Assembly (NCBI RefSeq): GCF_032460525.1
Contig: NZ_CP135963.1
Location: 682,001 to 746,000 of the forward strand
Length of the DNA: 64,000 nucleotides
From: Geodermatophilus sp. DSM 44513
GTDB lineage: Bacteria > Actinomycetota > Actinomycetes > Mycobacteriales > Geodermatophilaceae
Reading direction: 5' to 3'
Shown: piece after piece, positions 28,642 to 36,619 of the stretch
How the letters are laid out: every line of letters starts with the position of its first letter
How positions within the stretch are numbered: position 1 is the first letter of the stretch
Position numbers and translations under genes: made by a program
The notes under the pieces: model-generated
Seen by the model: the letters and a program-made list of their open reading frames with translations, nothing else
Told to the model about the DNA's origin: nothing
Databases searched by the model: none

Positions 28642-30293
28642 GCACGCCCGCGCTGCCGTCCTACAGCAGCGGCACGTCGACGGTGCCGCTGCTCGGGAAC
28701 ACCATCGGGGCCGACCTGGACCGGACGGCAGCGCGGGTGGGCGACCACGAGGCGCTGGTCGAGTGCGCCACCGGCCGCCGCTTCACCTACCCGCAGTTCG
28801 TCGCCGAGGTCGACGCGGTCGCGCTCGGCCTGGACGCCCTCGGGGTCGCCCAGGGCGACCGGGTGGGCATCTGGGCGCCCAACTGCGCCGAGTGGGCGTT
28901 CGTGCAGTACGGGACGGCGAAGCTCGGTGCCATCCTGGTCAACATCAACCCGGCCTACCGGACCCACGAACTGGCCTACGTGCTGCGTCAGGCGGGCATC
29001 TCGGTGCTGGTCAGTGCGCCGGAGTTCAAGACCAGCGACTACCGGGCGATGGTCGCCGAGGTGCGCGGGGAGTGCCCGGACCTGCGCGAGGTGCTGTTCC
29101 TCGGCTCCCCGGAGTGGGACCGGCTGGTCGCCACCGGCCGGGCCGCCGACCGGTCGCTGCTCGACCGGCGCGCGGCGCAGCTGTCGGCCGACGACCCGGT
29201 CAACATCCAGTACACCTCGGGGACGACGGGCTTCCCCAAAGGCGCCACGCTCACCCACCACAACCTGCTGAACAACGGCTTCTTCGTCGGCGAGGGGTGC
29301 GGCTACACCGAGGCCGACCGGATCTGCATCCCGGTGCCCTACTACCACTGCTTCGGCATGGGCATGGGCAACCTGGCGGCCACCTCGCACGGGGCGACCA
29401 TGGTCATCCCGGCGCCCGGGTTCGACCCGGCGGCCACGCTGCGGGCGGTGCAGGAGGAGCGCTGCACCTCCCTGTACGGCGTCCCCACGATGTTCATCGC
29501 GGAGCTCGGCCTGCCGGACTTCGCCTCCTACGACCTGTCCAGCCTGCGCACCGGGATCATGGCCGGTTCGCCGTGCCCGGTGGAGGTGATGAAGCGGGTG
29601 GTCGCCGAGATGGGCATGACCGAGGTGACCATCTGCTACGGCATGACCGAGACCAGCCCGGTCTCCACCCAGACCGGGGCGGACGACGACCTGGACCGGC
29701 GCACCGCCACCGTCGGCCGGGTGCACCCGCACCTGGAGGTCAAGGTGGTCGACCCGGCCACCGGCCTGACCGTGCCGCGCGGGACGCCGGGGGAGTTCTG
29801 CACCCGCGGCTACTCGGTGATGCTCGGCTACTGGGAGGAGCCGGAGAAGACCGCCGAGGTCATCGACGCCGCCCGCTGGATGCACACCGGCGACCTCGCG
29901 GTGATGGACGCCGAGGGCTACCTCAACATCGTCGGCCGGATCAAGGACATGGTGATCCGCGGCGGGGAGAACGTGTACCCGCGGGAGGTCGAGGAGTTCC
30001 TCTACACCCACCCCGACGTCGTCGACGCCCAGGTGATCGGGGTGCCCGACGAGCGCTACGGCGAGGAGCTGATGGCCTGGGTGCGGCTGCGCGAGGGCGC
30101 CGAGCCGCTCACCCCGGAGGCGCTGCGCGCGTTCTGCGCCGGGAAGCTGGCCCACTACAAGGTGCCCCGCTACGTGAAGGTCGTCGAGGCCTTCCCGATG
30201 ACCGTCACCGGCAAGGTGCGCAAGGTGGAGATGCGCCAGGTTTCGGTCGAGGAGCTCGGCCTGCAGGCGGCCGCCGCCCAGCGCCTCGCCTAG
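28638..30293 (+). CDS. AMP-binding acyl-CoA synthetase
   Basis: A 551-residue member of the ANL superfamily that activates a carboxylic acid (probably a fatty acid) with ATP and joins it to CoA. The P-loop motif [18 protein letters not shown] is at about 192-209, the aromatic [10 protein letters not shown] block follows, then [48 protein letters not shown], and the C-terminal lysine in MTVTGKVRK near 526. It is closest in pattern to medium/long-chain FadD enzymes such as the FadD35 type. GTG 28638 overlaps the previous gene by 4 bp. No beta-oxidation genes are adjacent. Confidence 0.9.
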   Translation: MSTPALPSYSSGTSTVPLLGNTIGADLDRTAARVGDHEALVECATGRRFTYPQFVAEVDAVALGLDALGVAQGDRVGIWAPNCAEWAFVQYGTAKLGAILVNINPAYRTHELAYVLRQAGISVLVSAPEFKTSDYRAMVAEVRGECPDLREVLFLGSPEWDRLVATGRAADRSLLDRRAAQLSADDPVNIQYTSGTTGFPKGATLTHHNLLNNGFFVGEGCGYTEADRICIPVPYYHCFGMGMGNLAATSHGATMVIPAPGFDPAATLRAVQEERCTSLYGVPTMFIAELGLPDFASYDLSSLRTGIMAGSPCPVEVMKRVVAEMGMTEVTICYGMTETSPVSTQTGADDDLDRRTATVGRVHPHLEVKVVDPATGLTVPRGTPGEFCTRGYSVMLGYWEEPEKTAEVIDAARWMHTGDLAVMDAEGYLNIVGRIKDMVIRGGENVYPREVEEFLYTHPDVVDAQVIGVPDERYGEELMAWVRLREGAEPLTPEALRAFCAGKLAHYKVPRYVKVVEAFPMTVTGKVRKVEMRQVSVEELGLQAAAAQRLA

Positions 30294-30331
30294 GCTTGTG
30301 CCGGCGCCGCCAATATCGCGACAAAGGCGGG

Positions 30332-31108
30332 TCAGAGGCCGAGGGTCACCGGGACGACGAGGGCGCGGTGGTCCGACAGCGGCAGCCGCACCGCCTCGGC
30401 CGGCCCGGCGCTCGTCACCGGGCCGCGGGCCAGCACGTGGTCCAGCTGCCGGGTCGGCGCGTCCACCGGGAAGGTCGGCGTGGCCGCGGGCACCAGCGAC
30501 CGCAGCCCGCTGACCCGCACCGCCTGCCGGGTCTCGGTGTTGAGGTCGCCCATCAGCACCAGCGGCTCGCGGGTGCCGGCCAGCGAGCGCACCAGCCGGG
30601 ACAGCTGCAGCGCGTTCCACCCGGGTACGAACGACAGGTGGGTGTTGCAGACGGTGAACTGCCCCGAGGGCCCCTCCAGGACGGCGGCGACGGCCACCCG
30701 CGGCTCGTCGCCGACCAGCTTGGGGCCCCGGGCGCCGCGGAACCACACCGGCACCCGGCTGCGCAGCGCCGGCAGCCGCACCACCCGCCAGGACACCACC
30801 GGGTACCGGGACAGCAGCGCGATGCCGTAGCTGGCCGAGCCCGGCTGCTCGTCGCCGGTCGCCGCCATCCAGGTGCCGCCGGGGGTGCCCGCCAGCGCCG
30901 CGACGAACTGCGAGTCCACCGCGCCCATCGCCTCCGCGGCGACCGCGGTGAGGTCGGCGTTCATCGACCGGGGTTGGTCGCGGTCGACCTCCTGCAGGCC
31001 GAGGACGTCGGCGTCCAGGGTCTTCACCGCCGCGGCCAGGCGCTCGACGTCCACCCGGCCGTCGACCGGTGAGCGCCCGTGGAGAATGTTGAAGGTCGCG
31101 ATCCGCAC
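30332..31108 (-). CDS. Endonuclease/exonuclease/phosphatase family hydrolase
   Basis: A 258-residue EEP-fold enzyme. Metal and catalytic motifs are visible: IATFNILHGR (Asn), LGLQEVDRDQPRS (Glu), a central CNTHLSFVPGWN, LVLMGDLNTET (Asp-Asn) and LPLSDHRALVVPV (Asp-His). These proteins cleave phosphodiester or phosphomonoester bonds in nucleic acids, lipids or inositol phosphates; the substrate here is unknown. GTG 31108 starts directly before the first strand; a frame extension upstream is Arg/Gly-rich and unlikely to be coding. It is divergent from a nucleotidyltransferase-like gene. Confidence 0.85.
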   Translation of the reverse strand: MRIATFNILHGRSPVDGRVDVERLAAAVKTLDADVLGLQEVDRDQPRSMNADLTAVAAEAMGAVDSQFVAALAGTPGGTWMAATGDEQPGSASYGIALLSRYPVVSWRVVRLPALRSRVPVWFRGARGPKLVGDEPRVAVAAVLEGPSGQFTVCNTHLSFVPGWNALQLSRLVRSLAGTREPLVLMGDLNTETRQAVRVSGLRSLVPAATPTFPVDAPTRQLDHVLARGPVTSAGPAEAVRLPLSDHRALVVPVTLGL

Positions 31109-31184
31109 GCAGCCTGCTGTGCCCCGCGTCCCGCCGTCCACACCGCCGCGTTCCGGCCCGCGCCCCCCGGGTAGCAGGCACCGC

Positions 31185-31754
31185 GTGCAGCCCGACGACC
31201 GCGACGAGATCCGAGACCTGCTCAAGCGCGTCGCCGTCGCGCTCAAGCAGGGTGACGTGCCCTTCGCCCTCTGCGGCGGATACGCGGCCTACGTCCGCGG
31301 GGCGCCGGAGCCCGACCACGACGCGGACTTCCTCGTCCCGGCCGCGGAGGCCGAGCGGGCGGCCGAGGTGCTGGCCGAGGCGGGGCTGCAGGTCCTGGAC
31401 CCGCCCGAGGACTGGCTGACCAAGGTGGTGCAGGGCGCCTCGTTCATCGACGTCCTGTGGCGCACCTGCGGCGTCCCGGTGGAGTCCGACCTCATCGACC
31501 GGGCCGAGGAGCTGCCGGTGCTCTCGGTGCACATGCCGGTGCTGCAGGCGACCGACATCGTCGTCACCAAGCTCATGGCCCTCGACGAGCACTACTGCGA
31601 CTACGCGCGGGTGCTGCCGGTGGCCCGCGCGCTGCGCGAGCAGGTCGACTGGGCGAGGGTGCGCGACGCGGTGGCCGGCAACGACTTCGCCGCGGTGTTC
31701 CTCGTGCTGCTCGACCGGCTGGGCATCGTGCCCGCGCCGGTCAGCGCGGGCTGA
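31185..31754 (+). CDS. Nucleotidyltransferase-fold protein
   Basis: A 189-residue protein of the minimal nucleotidyltransferase (AbiEii/MNT-like) fold. It shows the family pattern CGGYAAYVRG followed by PDHDADFLV, i.e. the GG-x-A-x-x-x-RG and D-x-D residues, then a helical C-terminal half with IVVTKLMALDEHYCDY. Some relatives are toxins in toxin-antitoxin pairs, but there is no HEPN or AbiEi-like partner next to it. Its 3' end overlaps the convergent DUF202 gene by 14 bp. GTG 31185 is the most reasonable start; substrate unknown. Confidence 0.75.
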   Translation: MQPDDRDEIRDLLKRVAVALKQGDVPFALCGGYAAYVRGAPEPDHDADFLVPAAEAERAAEVLAEAGLQVLDPPEDWLTKVVQGASFIDVLWRTCGVPVESDLIDRAEELPVLSVHMPVLQATDIVVTKLMALDEHYCDYARVLPVARALREQVDWARVRDAVAGNDFAAVFLVLLDRLGIVPAPVSAG

Positions 31755-32076
31755 GCACCGAGACGAGGGCCGCGCCGGCCACGGCGACGACGACGGCGGT
31801 GGCCAGCAGCGCGACCCGCGGCGCCGCCACCCCCGTCCCGCGCTCGACCGCCCGCTGCACCGCCCGGGCGCGCAGCGGCGCCAGCCCACCCAGCACGAGC
31901 AGCCCCAGCAGGGCGACCACCCCGGCCGCGGCCAGGCGCACCGGCGCCCCGCCGTGCACCGCGGCACGCGACATCAGGCCGGCCACCGCCAGCACCCCGA
32001 GCCCGGTGCGCTGCCAGGACAGGTCGGTGCGCTCCGGCTGGGTCTCCCGCCACCCCCGCCCCGCCGGCCCGCTCAC
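31741..32076 (-). CDS. DUF202 family membrane protein
   Basis: A 111-residue membrane protein with three hydrophobic helices (about 25-40, 46-66, 86-107). The conserved opening TDLSWQRTGLGVLAVAGLM is the DUF202 signature (E/D-x-x-x-L-AWxRT). Function is unknown. It overlaps the upstream DUF202 gene by 4 bp (GTGA), forming a two-gene unit; such tandem DUF202 pairs are common in actinobacteria. Confidence 0.8.
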   Translation of the reverse strand: MSGPAGRGWRETQPERTDLSWQRTGLGVLAVAGLMSRAAVHGGAPVRLAAAGVVALLGLLVLGGLAPLRARAVQRAVERGTGVAAPRVALLATAVVVAVAGAALVSVLSPR

Positions 32077-32438
32077 CGGCGCAGCACCTCCACCGCGACC
32101 AGCGCGGCCACGACCAGCAGGACGCCGACGACCGCGGCGACCACCGCCGGCACGACCCGGCTCGGCGGCAACGGGCGGTCGGCGGCGATCGCCGACTCGT
32201 TGTCGCGCCACCGCAGGTACCCGCCCACCGCCGCGCCCAGCCCGGTGAGCACCAGCGCCGCGGACACCGCGGTGCTGCCCCAGCGGGCACCGAGGTCCGG
32301 GGCGAACTCGGCGACCGCGACCCCGCCGGCGACCAGCGCCAGCCCGGTCCGCAGCCAGGCCAGCAGCGTCCGCTCGTTGGCCAGCGTGAAGCGGTAGTCC
32401 GGGTGGCCGGGCGGCTCGTCGGCGGGCGGCACCGGCAC
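32073..32438 (-). CDS. DUF202 (YidH-like) membrane protein
   Basis: A 121-residue protein with three transmembrane helices (about 30-48, 58-77, 97-118). The motif FTLANERTLLAWLRTGLALV is the hallmark of the YidH/DUF202 family. It is the first gene of a two-gene unit with the shorter DUF202 protein that follows. Function is unknown. The GTG start at 32438 is about 160 bases from the divergent cold-shock gene. Confidence 0.83.
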   Translation of the reverse strand: MPVPPADEPPGHPDYRFTLANERTLLAWLRTGLALVAGGVAVAEFAPDLGARWGSTAVSAALVLTGLGAAVGGYLRWRDNESAIAADRPLPPSRVVPAVVAAVVGVLLVVAALVAVEVLRR

Positions 32439-32601
32439 AGGCTAGGTCCGCGGGGGACCGGCGCGGACGGGGCGGGCCGGGCGCCGGTGGATCCCGGTGG
32501 GCGCCGACGGCCCGGCGACTAACCTGGGGCGCAGCGGCCCCCGTGCCGCGCCGCCCTCCCGGCCAGGTGCCGGGCCGCCGTCCGACGACCGAGGGATCAG
32601 C

Positions 32602-32997
32602 GTGCCGACCGGCAGAGTCAAGTGGTTCAACCCGGAGAAGGGGTTCGGCTTCCTCTCGCAGGAGGACGGCCCGGACGTCTTCGTGCACAAGGACGCCCTC
32701 CCCACCGGCACCAGCGAGCTCAAGCCCGGCCAGCGGGTGGAGTACGGCATCGTCGCCGGCCGCCGCGGCGACCAGGCCCTGCAGGTGCGGGTGCTCGACC
32801 CCCTGCCGTCGGTGACCGCGGCGCACGCCGAGCGGACCCGCAAGAAGCCCGACGAGCTGGTCCCGATCATCGAGGACCTCATCAAGCTGCTGGACGACGT
32901 CGGCGAGGGCCTGCGCCGCGGCCGGCACCCCGACCGCCCGGTGGCCCGCAAGGTCGCCTCGGTGCTGCGCGCGGTCGCCACCGACCTGGAGCACTGA
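32602..32997 (+). CDS. Cold-shock domain protein with C-terminal extension
   Basis: A 131-residue protein. Residues 1-65 are a cold-shock domain ([17 protein letters not shown] with RNP1 and DVFVHKDAL with RNP2). Residues 75-131 form a helical extension ([25 protein letters not shown], then [15 protein letters not shown]) not found in 66-residue CspA proteins. This long form sits next to the DUF2771/MFS/DUF3027 genes in many actinobacteria, including the M. tuberculosis cspB region. GTG 32602 has GAGGGA seven bases upstream. A GAAGGACC repeat begins one base after the stop. Confidence 0.88.
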   Translation: MPTGRVKWFNPEKGFGFLSQEDGPDVFVHKDALPTGTSELKPGQRVEYGIVAGRRGDQALQVRVLDPLPSVTAAHAERTRKKPDELVPIIEDLIKLLDDVGEGLRRGRHPDRPVARKVASVLRAVATDLEH

Positions 32998-32998
32998 A

Positions 32999-33077
32999 GA
33001 AGGACCCCTGTGCCCCCCACGCCTCGCTCCGCTCGACGCGGGGCCCTGCACAGGGGCCGGTTCCAGCACGTCACCTG
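32999..33077 (+). repeat. GAAGGACC-family repeat (copy D)
   Basis: Follows the cold-shock gene stop directly (TGAAGAAGGACC). The stem GGACCCCTGTGC pairs with GCACAGGGGCC. The tail GTTCCAGCACGTCACC matches copies C and F. It ends three bases before the stop of the convergent lipoprotein gene. Confidence 0.82.
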
Positions 33078-33079
33078 GG

Positions 33080-33529
33080 TCAGCCGGTGAGGTCGCCGCC
33101 GGCGCGGAGGAAGCCGACCGGCCAGGCGCCGCCGACGCCCTCGCACGCCTCCCCGGTGTCCTCCACGACCACCAGGTAGAAGGTGGCCGGGACGACGTCG
33201 GAGGTGTTGATCTCCGCCAGCACGGCCTGGCCGGCGTCGACGTCGACGGTGCCCAGCTGCTCCTGCAGCTGGTCGTCGTAGACCTGCACGCCCCACCCCC
33301 GCTCGGCCACCGAGTCCGGCACGGTGAGCCGGACCGTGGTGTCGGGGGAGACCTCGACCAGCGGTGGGCGGGCCGAGAAGCGCTGCAGCTCGCCGTCGAT
33401 GCACTCCTGGCTGGGCGGCACCTGCACCTCCTGGGGCCCCACCTCCACGAGGACGTCCTGCGGTCCGGACGGCCCGGACCCGCACCCGGCGAGCAGCAGG
33501 ACGGCGACCGGGAGGACGGCACGCCTCAC
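33080..33529 (-). CDS. Lipoprotein, DUF2771-like
   Basis: A 149-residue exported lipoprotein. The N-terminus VRRAVLPVAVLLLAGCGSG is a lipoprotein signal with lipobox LAGC and Cys16 as the modified residue. The remainder is a beta-rich domain (QEVQVPPSQECIDGELQRF region, two further cysteines). In M. tuberculosis the DUF2771 protein lies beside the MFS gene at the same place, so DUF2771 is likely by context. Function is unknown. The GTG start overlaps the MFS stop by 4 bp. Confidence 0.72.
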   Translation of the reverse strand: MRRAVLPVAVLLLAGCGSGPSGPQDVLVEVGPQEVQVPPSQECIDGELQRFSARPPLVEVSPDTTVRLTVPDSVAERGWGVQVYDDQLQEQLGTVDVDAGQAVLAEINTSDVVPATFYLVVVEDTGEACEGVGGAWPVGFLRAGGDLTG

Positions 33530-35055
33530 GCGAGCCGGCCCAGCGGGTCGGTCGGGGCGTCCACGGCGTCGACCGGCGGCGGGGTGGTCCGGCGGCGCGG
33601 GGGCAGGAGCACCAGCGCGACGGCGAGCACCAGCAGCGCCGCGGCGACGGTGAAGCCGAGCCAGCCGGTCGGGGGCAGCGCGATGCCCAGTGCGCCCCCG
33701 ACGACCCAGGACAGCTGCAGCACCGTCTCCGAGCGGGCGAACGCCGACGCCCGCAGGGCCTCGGGCACCTCGCGCTGCACGATCGCGTCGAGGGCGACCT
33801 TGCCCAGCGCGTTGGCCACGGCCGCGACACCGGCCACCAGCGCGGCCATCGGGAAGCTGTAGAACACCGCGGCGGCCACCGTGACCGCCGCCGCGGTGCC
33901 GGCCGACCACAGCACCACCCGGTCGGGGTCGACGCGGTGCAGCCGCGAGCCGGCCGCTGTGCCCAGCACGCTGCCCAGACCGGCGGCCCCCGCGACCGCG
34001 CCGAGCGCGAGCGTGCCCCGCCAGCCGCCCGCCACCGTGGCCTGCACCAGGAACGCCGAGAAGATGGTGAGGAACCCGCCGAGCCCGCGCAGCGCCGCGT
34101 TGGCGCGCAGCGCCACGACCACCCGCGGGCCGACCGCCCGGCGCCCGCGCCCGGTCGTCACCGGCTGGGGCGCGGTCGACAGCACGTCGGCGGGCAGCTC
34201 GCCGGTGGGGACGTCGACGTGGCGGGGCAGCCGCACCGCGAGCACCGCGCCGGCGGTGAACACCACGGCGGTGGCCCACAGCAGCCAGGTGAACCCGACC
34301 CCCCACGCCAGCCCGGCGCCGACCGCGCCGAGGACGCCGGCGGTGACCAGGCCGAACACCGACGTCCGCGCGTTGGCCGAGGTCAGCGACATGGCGCCGG
34401 GCAGCACGCGGGGGACCACCGCGGCCCGCAGCACGTTGTGCGCCTTGGACAGCACCAGCACCCCGAGGGCCGCCGGGTAGAGCCACCAGTCGTCGAAGTG
34501 CGCGGCCATGACCAGCGCCAGGGCGGCCCGACCGAGCTGGCTGACGGCCATCGACCACCGCCGGCCGCGCTGCAGCCGGTCCAGCAGCGGCCCGATGACC
34601 GGGGCGAGGACCGCGAACGGCGCCATCGTCACCAGCAGGTAGAGCGCGACGTTGCCGCGCTGGGCGTCGGCGGTCGCGGCGAAGAACAGCGTGCCGGCCA
34701 GCGAGACCGCGACCATCGCGTCGCCGGCCATGTGCAGGGCGTTGACCCACAGCAGCTGGGACAGCCCGCTCTGCCCGGCGCCGTCGGCCCGGCTGGCGGT
34801 CTGCACCCGGCGGACCGCGGCCCCGGTCAGCTCCCGGGTGCGGGCCGCCGCGACCCGGGTGACGGTCGGCTTCCGGGGCAGCGGGACGGTCGGCGGCGTG
34901 ACCCCGCCGTCCCCGGCGTCCGGACCCGGCGCGGGCAGCGGCCGGGTGGCCGGCCGCGCCGCGCCCAGCGGGGTGGTGTCCGCCCCCGGCGACCCCGCCC
35001 GCCGGCGCAGGGGCCCGCGCCGGGCGCCGGGCGGAGAGGACGACACACCGACCAT
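33526..35055 (-). CDS. MFS transporter (Rv0876c-like)
   Basis: A 509-residue membrane protein with about 12 helices. The first 95 residues are a cytoplasmic, Arg/Pro-rich extension before LSQLLWVNALHMAGDAMVAV. The loop 2-3 motif is PLLDRLQRGRRWSMA and the middle carries a long charged loop. It matches in position the MFS gene of the cspB/DUF2771/DUF3027 block in mycobacteria, whose substrate is unknown. ATG 35055 was chosen; a GTG three codons later is equally possible. It is divergent from DUF3027 by about 80 bp and coupled to the lipoprotein. Confidence 0.85.
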   Translation of the reverse strand: MVGVSSSPPGARRGPLRRRAGSPGADTTPLGAARPATRPLPAPGPDAGDGGVTPPTVPLPRKPTVTRVAAARTRELTGAAVRRVQTASRADGAGQSGLSQLLWVNALHMAGDAMVAVSLAGTLFFAATADAQRGNVALYLLVTMAPFAVLAPVIGPLLDRLQRGRRWSMAVSQLGRAALALVMAAHFDDWWLYPAALGVLVLSKAHNVLRAAVVPRVLPGAMSLTSANARTSVFGLVTAGVLGAVGAGLAWGVGFTWLLWATAVVFTAGAVLAVRLPRHVDVPTGELPADVLSTAPQPVTTGRGRRAVGPRVVVALRANAALRGLGGFLTIFSAFLVQATVAGGWRGTLALGAVAGAAGLGSVLGTAAGSRLHRVDPDRVVLWSAGTAAAVTVAAAVFYSFPMAALVAGVAAVANALGKVALDAIVQREVPEALRASAFARSETVLQLSWVVGGALGIALPPTGWLGFTVAAALLVLAVALVLLPPRRRTTPPPVDAVDAPTDPLGRLA

Positions 35056-35135
35056 GGTGCCGCACCGACCTGGGAGGACGCGGGGAGCGGCCCCGCGCCC
35101 CTGGCCCCGCCGGGGCGTCAGGGAGGATGGGGCCC

Positions 35136-35921
35136 GTGGCCGACTTCTCCGACCCCGCCGCCGCGGGCAGCGACGCGCCCGGCACCGACGTCGAGCGGGC
35201 ACGGGCTGCCGCGGTCGACACCGCCGGGTCCCCCGACCTGGTGGGCGAGCACCTCAGCGCCGTGCCCGAGACGCCGTCCGGCGGGGACCTCGGTGAGGTG
35301 GTCACCCACTGTTTCGCCAGCGAGCTGCCCGGCTACGTCGGCTGGTACTGGTCGGTCACCCTCGTCCGCGTGCCCGGCGAGGAGCAGGCGACCGTCGACG
35401 AGGTCGTGCTGCTGCCCGGGGAGCAGGCACTGCTCGCCCCGGCCTGGGTGCCCTGGCACGAGCGGCTGCGCCCCGGGGACCTATCGGTCGGCGACGTGCT
35501 GCCCTCCACCGAGGACGACCCCCGGCTGGTGCCCTCCTACACCAGCGACGACGACTCCGCCGACGACCCCGAGGGCTCCGTCGTCGCCTCCGAGGTCGGC
35601 CTGGGCCGGGAGCGGGTCATGTCCCGGGAGGGCCGGGCCGACGCCGCCGCCCGCTGGGACGCCGGCGAGTTCGGGCCCCGGTCGCCGATGGCCCGCCAGG
35701 CACCCGGCCCGTGCGGCACCTGCGGGTTCTTCCTGCCCCTGGCCGGCTCGCTGCGCGCGGCCTTCGGCGCGTGCGGCAACGTCTACGCCCCCGCCGACGG
35801 GCGGGTGGTCGCCATCGACTACGGCTGCGGCGCGCACAGCCAGGCGACGCTGGTCGCCGACGACGCGGCCGAGGTCGTGCGCTCGGCCCGCTACGACACG
35901 GGCACCTTCGACGTGCTCTGA
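35136..35921 (+). CDS. DUF3027 family protein
   Basis: A 261-residue soluble protein of the actinobacterial DUF3027 family. The conserved core includes GEVVTHCFASELPGYVGWYW, VTLVRVPGEEQATVDEVVLLPGEQALLAPAW (interrupted in alignment by variable positions), VPWHERLRPGDLSVGDVLP, and a cysteine-bearing APGPCGTCGFFLPLAGSL...FGACGN with DYGCGAHS, which may bind a metal. Function is unknown. GTG 35136 was chosen because GGGAGGA lies nine bases upstream; the ATG at 35127 overlaps that site. Confidence 0.82.
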   Translation: MADFSDPAAAGSDAPGTDVERARAAAVDTAGSPDLVGEHLSAVPETPSGGDLGEVVTHCFASELPGYVGWYWSVTLVRVPGEEQATVDEVVLLPGEQALLAPAWVPWHERLRPGDLSVGDVLPSTEDDPRLVPSYTSDDDSADDPEGSVVASEVGLGRERVMSREGRADAAARWDAGEFGPRSPMARQAPGPCGTCGFFLPLAGSLRAAFGACGNVYAPADGRVVAIDYGCGAHSQATLVADDAAEVVRSARYDTGTFDVL

Positions 35922-35990
35922 CATCGTCGTCCTACCGGACGACACCGCGGCCAGGTGCCGGCACCTGCTGCGCTGAGCCCCAGACGCCCG

Positions 35991-36030
35991 TCCCCGCTCG
36001 GGGGAGCCTCCGGCCCCCCGCTCCCGGGGA
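35991..36030. terminator. Probable terminator between DUF3027 and Lrp genes
   Basis: TCCCC...GGGGGAGC can pair with GCTCCCGGGGA in alternative ways. It lies 10 bases before the end of the convergent regulator gene. Moderate support. Confidence 0.45.
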
Positions 36031-36039
36031 CCCCGGCCG

Positions 36040-36477
36040 TCAGAGCCGCGACCGGTCGATGAGCCGGGAGAGGACCACCGCGCTCTCGGTCCGCGAGACG
36101 GTGGGCAGCGCCCGGAGCCGCCGGACGGCGCGCTCGAGCTCGGCGGTGTCCCGGGCCTGCAGGCGCACCACGGCGTCGGCGGTGCCGGAGATCGTCGTCG
36201 CCTGCACCACCTCGGGCACCTCCTCGAACTGGCGGCGCACCTCCTCGGGGTCCGGGGCGCCCTCGCAGTACACCCAGACGTAGGCCTCGACGTCCCAGGC
36301 GAGGACGGCGGGGTCGAGCACCGCGGTGAACCCGCGGATGGCCCCGCTGCGCACCAGGCGGTCGACCCGCCGCTTGACGGCCGGGGCGCTCAGCGCCACC
36401 TCCGACCCGATCCGGCCGTACGTGGTGCGCGCGTCGCGGACCAGTCGTTGCACGATCGCCCAGTCCAGCTCGTCCAT
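36040..36477 (-). CDS. Lrp/AsnC family transcriptional regulator
   Basis: A 145-residue regulator. Residues 1-50 are the winged helix-turn-helix (LDWAIVQRLVRDARTTYGRIGSEVALSAPAVKRRVDRL, split here by helix boundaries), and residues about 65-140 are the RAM effector domain. It is divergent from an M20 peptidase gene, so it probably controls that gene and itself in response to an amino acid or peptide. ATG 36477 has GGAGG five bases upstream. A 10-bp perfect inverted repeat overlaps this ribosome binding site and is the probable operator. Confidence 0.88.
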   Translation of the reverse strand: MDELDWAIVQRLVRDARTTYGRIGSEVALSAPAVKRRVDRLVRSGAIRGFTAVLDPAVLAWDVEAYVWVYCEGAPDPEEVRRQFEEVPEVVQATTISGTADAVVRLQARDTAELERAVRRLRALPTVSRTESAVVLSRLIDRSRL

Positions 36478-36484
36478 CCGGTCC

Positions 36485-36518
36485 TCCGTTGCGTGCGCCG
36501 ACTCCGAGACGCAACGGA
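36485..36518. promoter_or_regulatory. Inverted-repeat operator in the Lrp/M20 divergent region
   Basis: TCCGTTGCGT (36485-36494) and ACGCAACGGA (36509-36518) are perfectly complementary with a 14-base spacer. It lies 8 bases upstream of the Lrp start codon, and its inner arm includes the first bases of the GGAGG. Likely an autoregulatory Lrp site; as RNA it could also hide the ribosome binding site. Confidence 0.65.
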
Positions 36519-36545
36519 TCGTAGGGAGGACGCACCCGATCGGTC

Positions 36546-36575
36546 TTGGTCCCGGCGCCTGGTGATCTCTAGCGT
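36546..36575 (+). promoter_or_regulatory. Proposed promoter of the M20 peptidase gene
   Basis: TTGGTC (36546-36551) and TAGCGT (36570-36575), 18 bases apart. The same TAGCGT box with an 18-base spacer is used by the TetR-controlled operon at 47159-47188. Confidence 0.5.
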
Positions 36576-36619
36576 CTGCGGCGCCGGCCACGGTGGCGGG
36601 CACCGCAGGAGGAGGGTCC

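Noticed and set aside
31185..31754. Nucleotidyltransferase as toxin of a toxin-antitoxin pair
   Set aside because: The fold fits, but neither neighbour is a HEPN or AbiEi-like partner; the flanking genes are an EEP hydrolase and DUF202 proteins.
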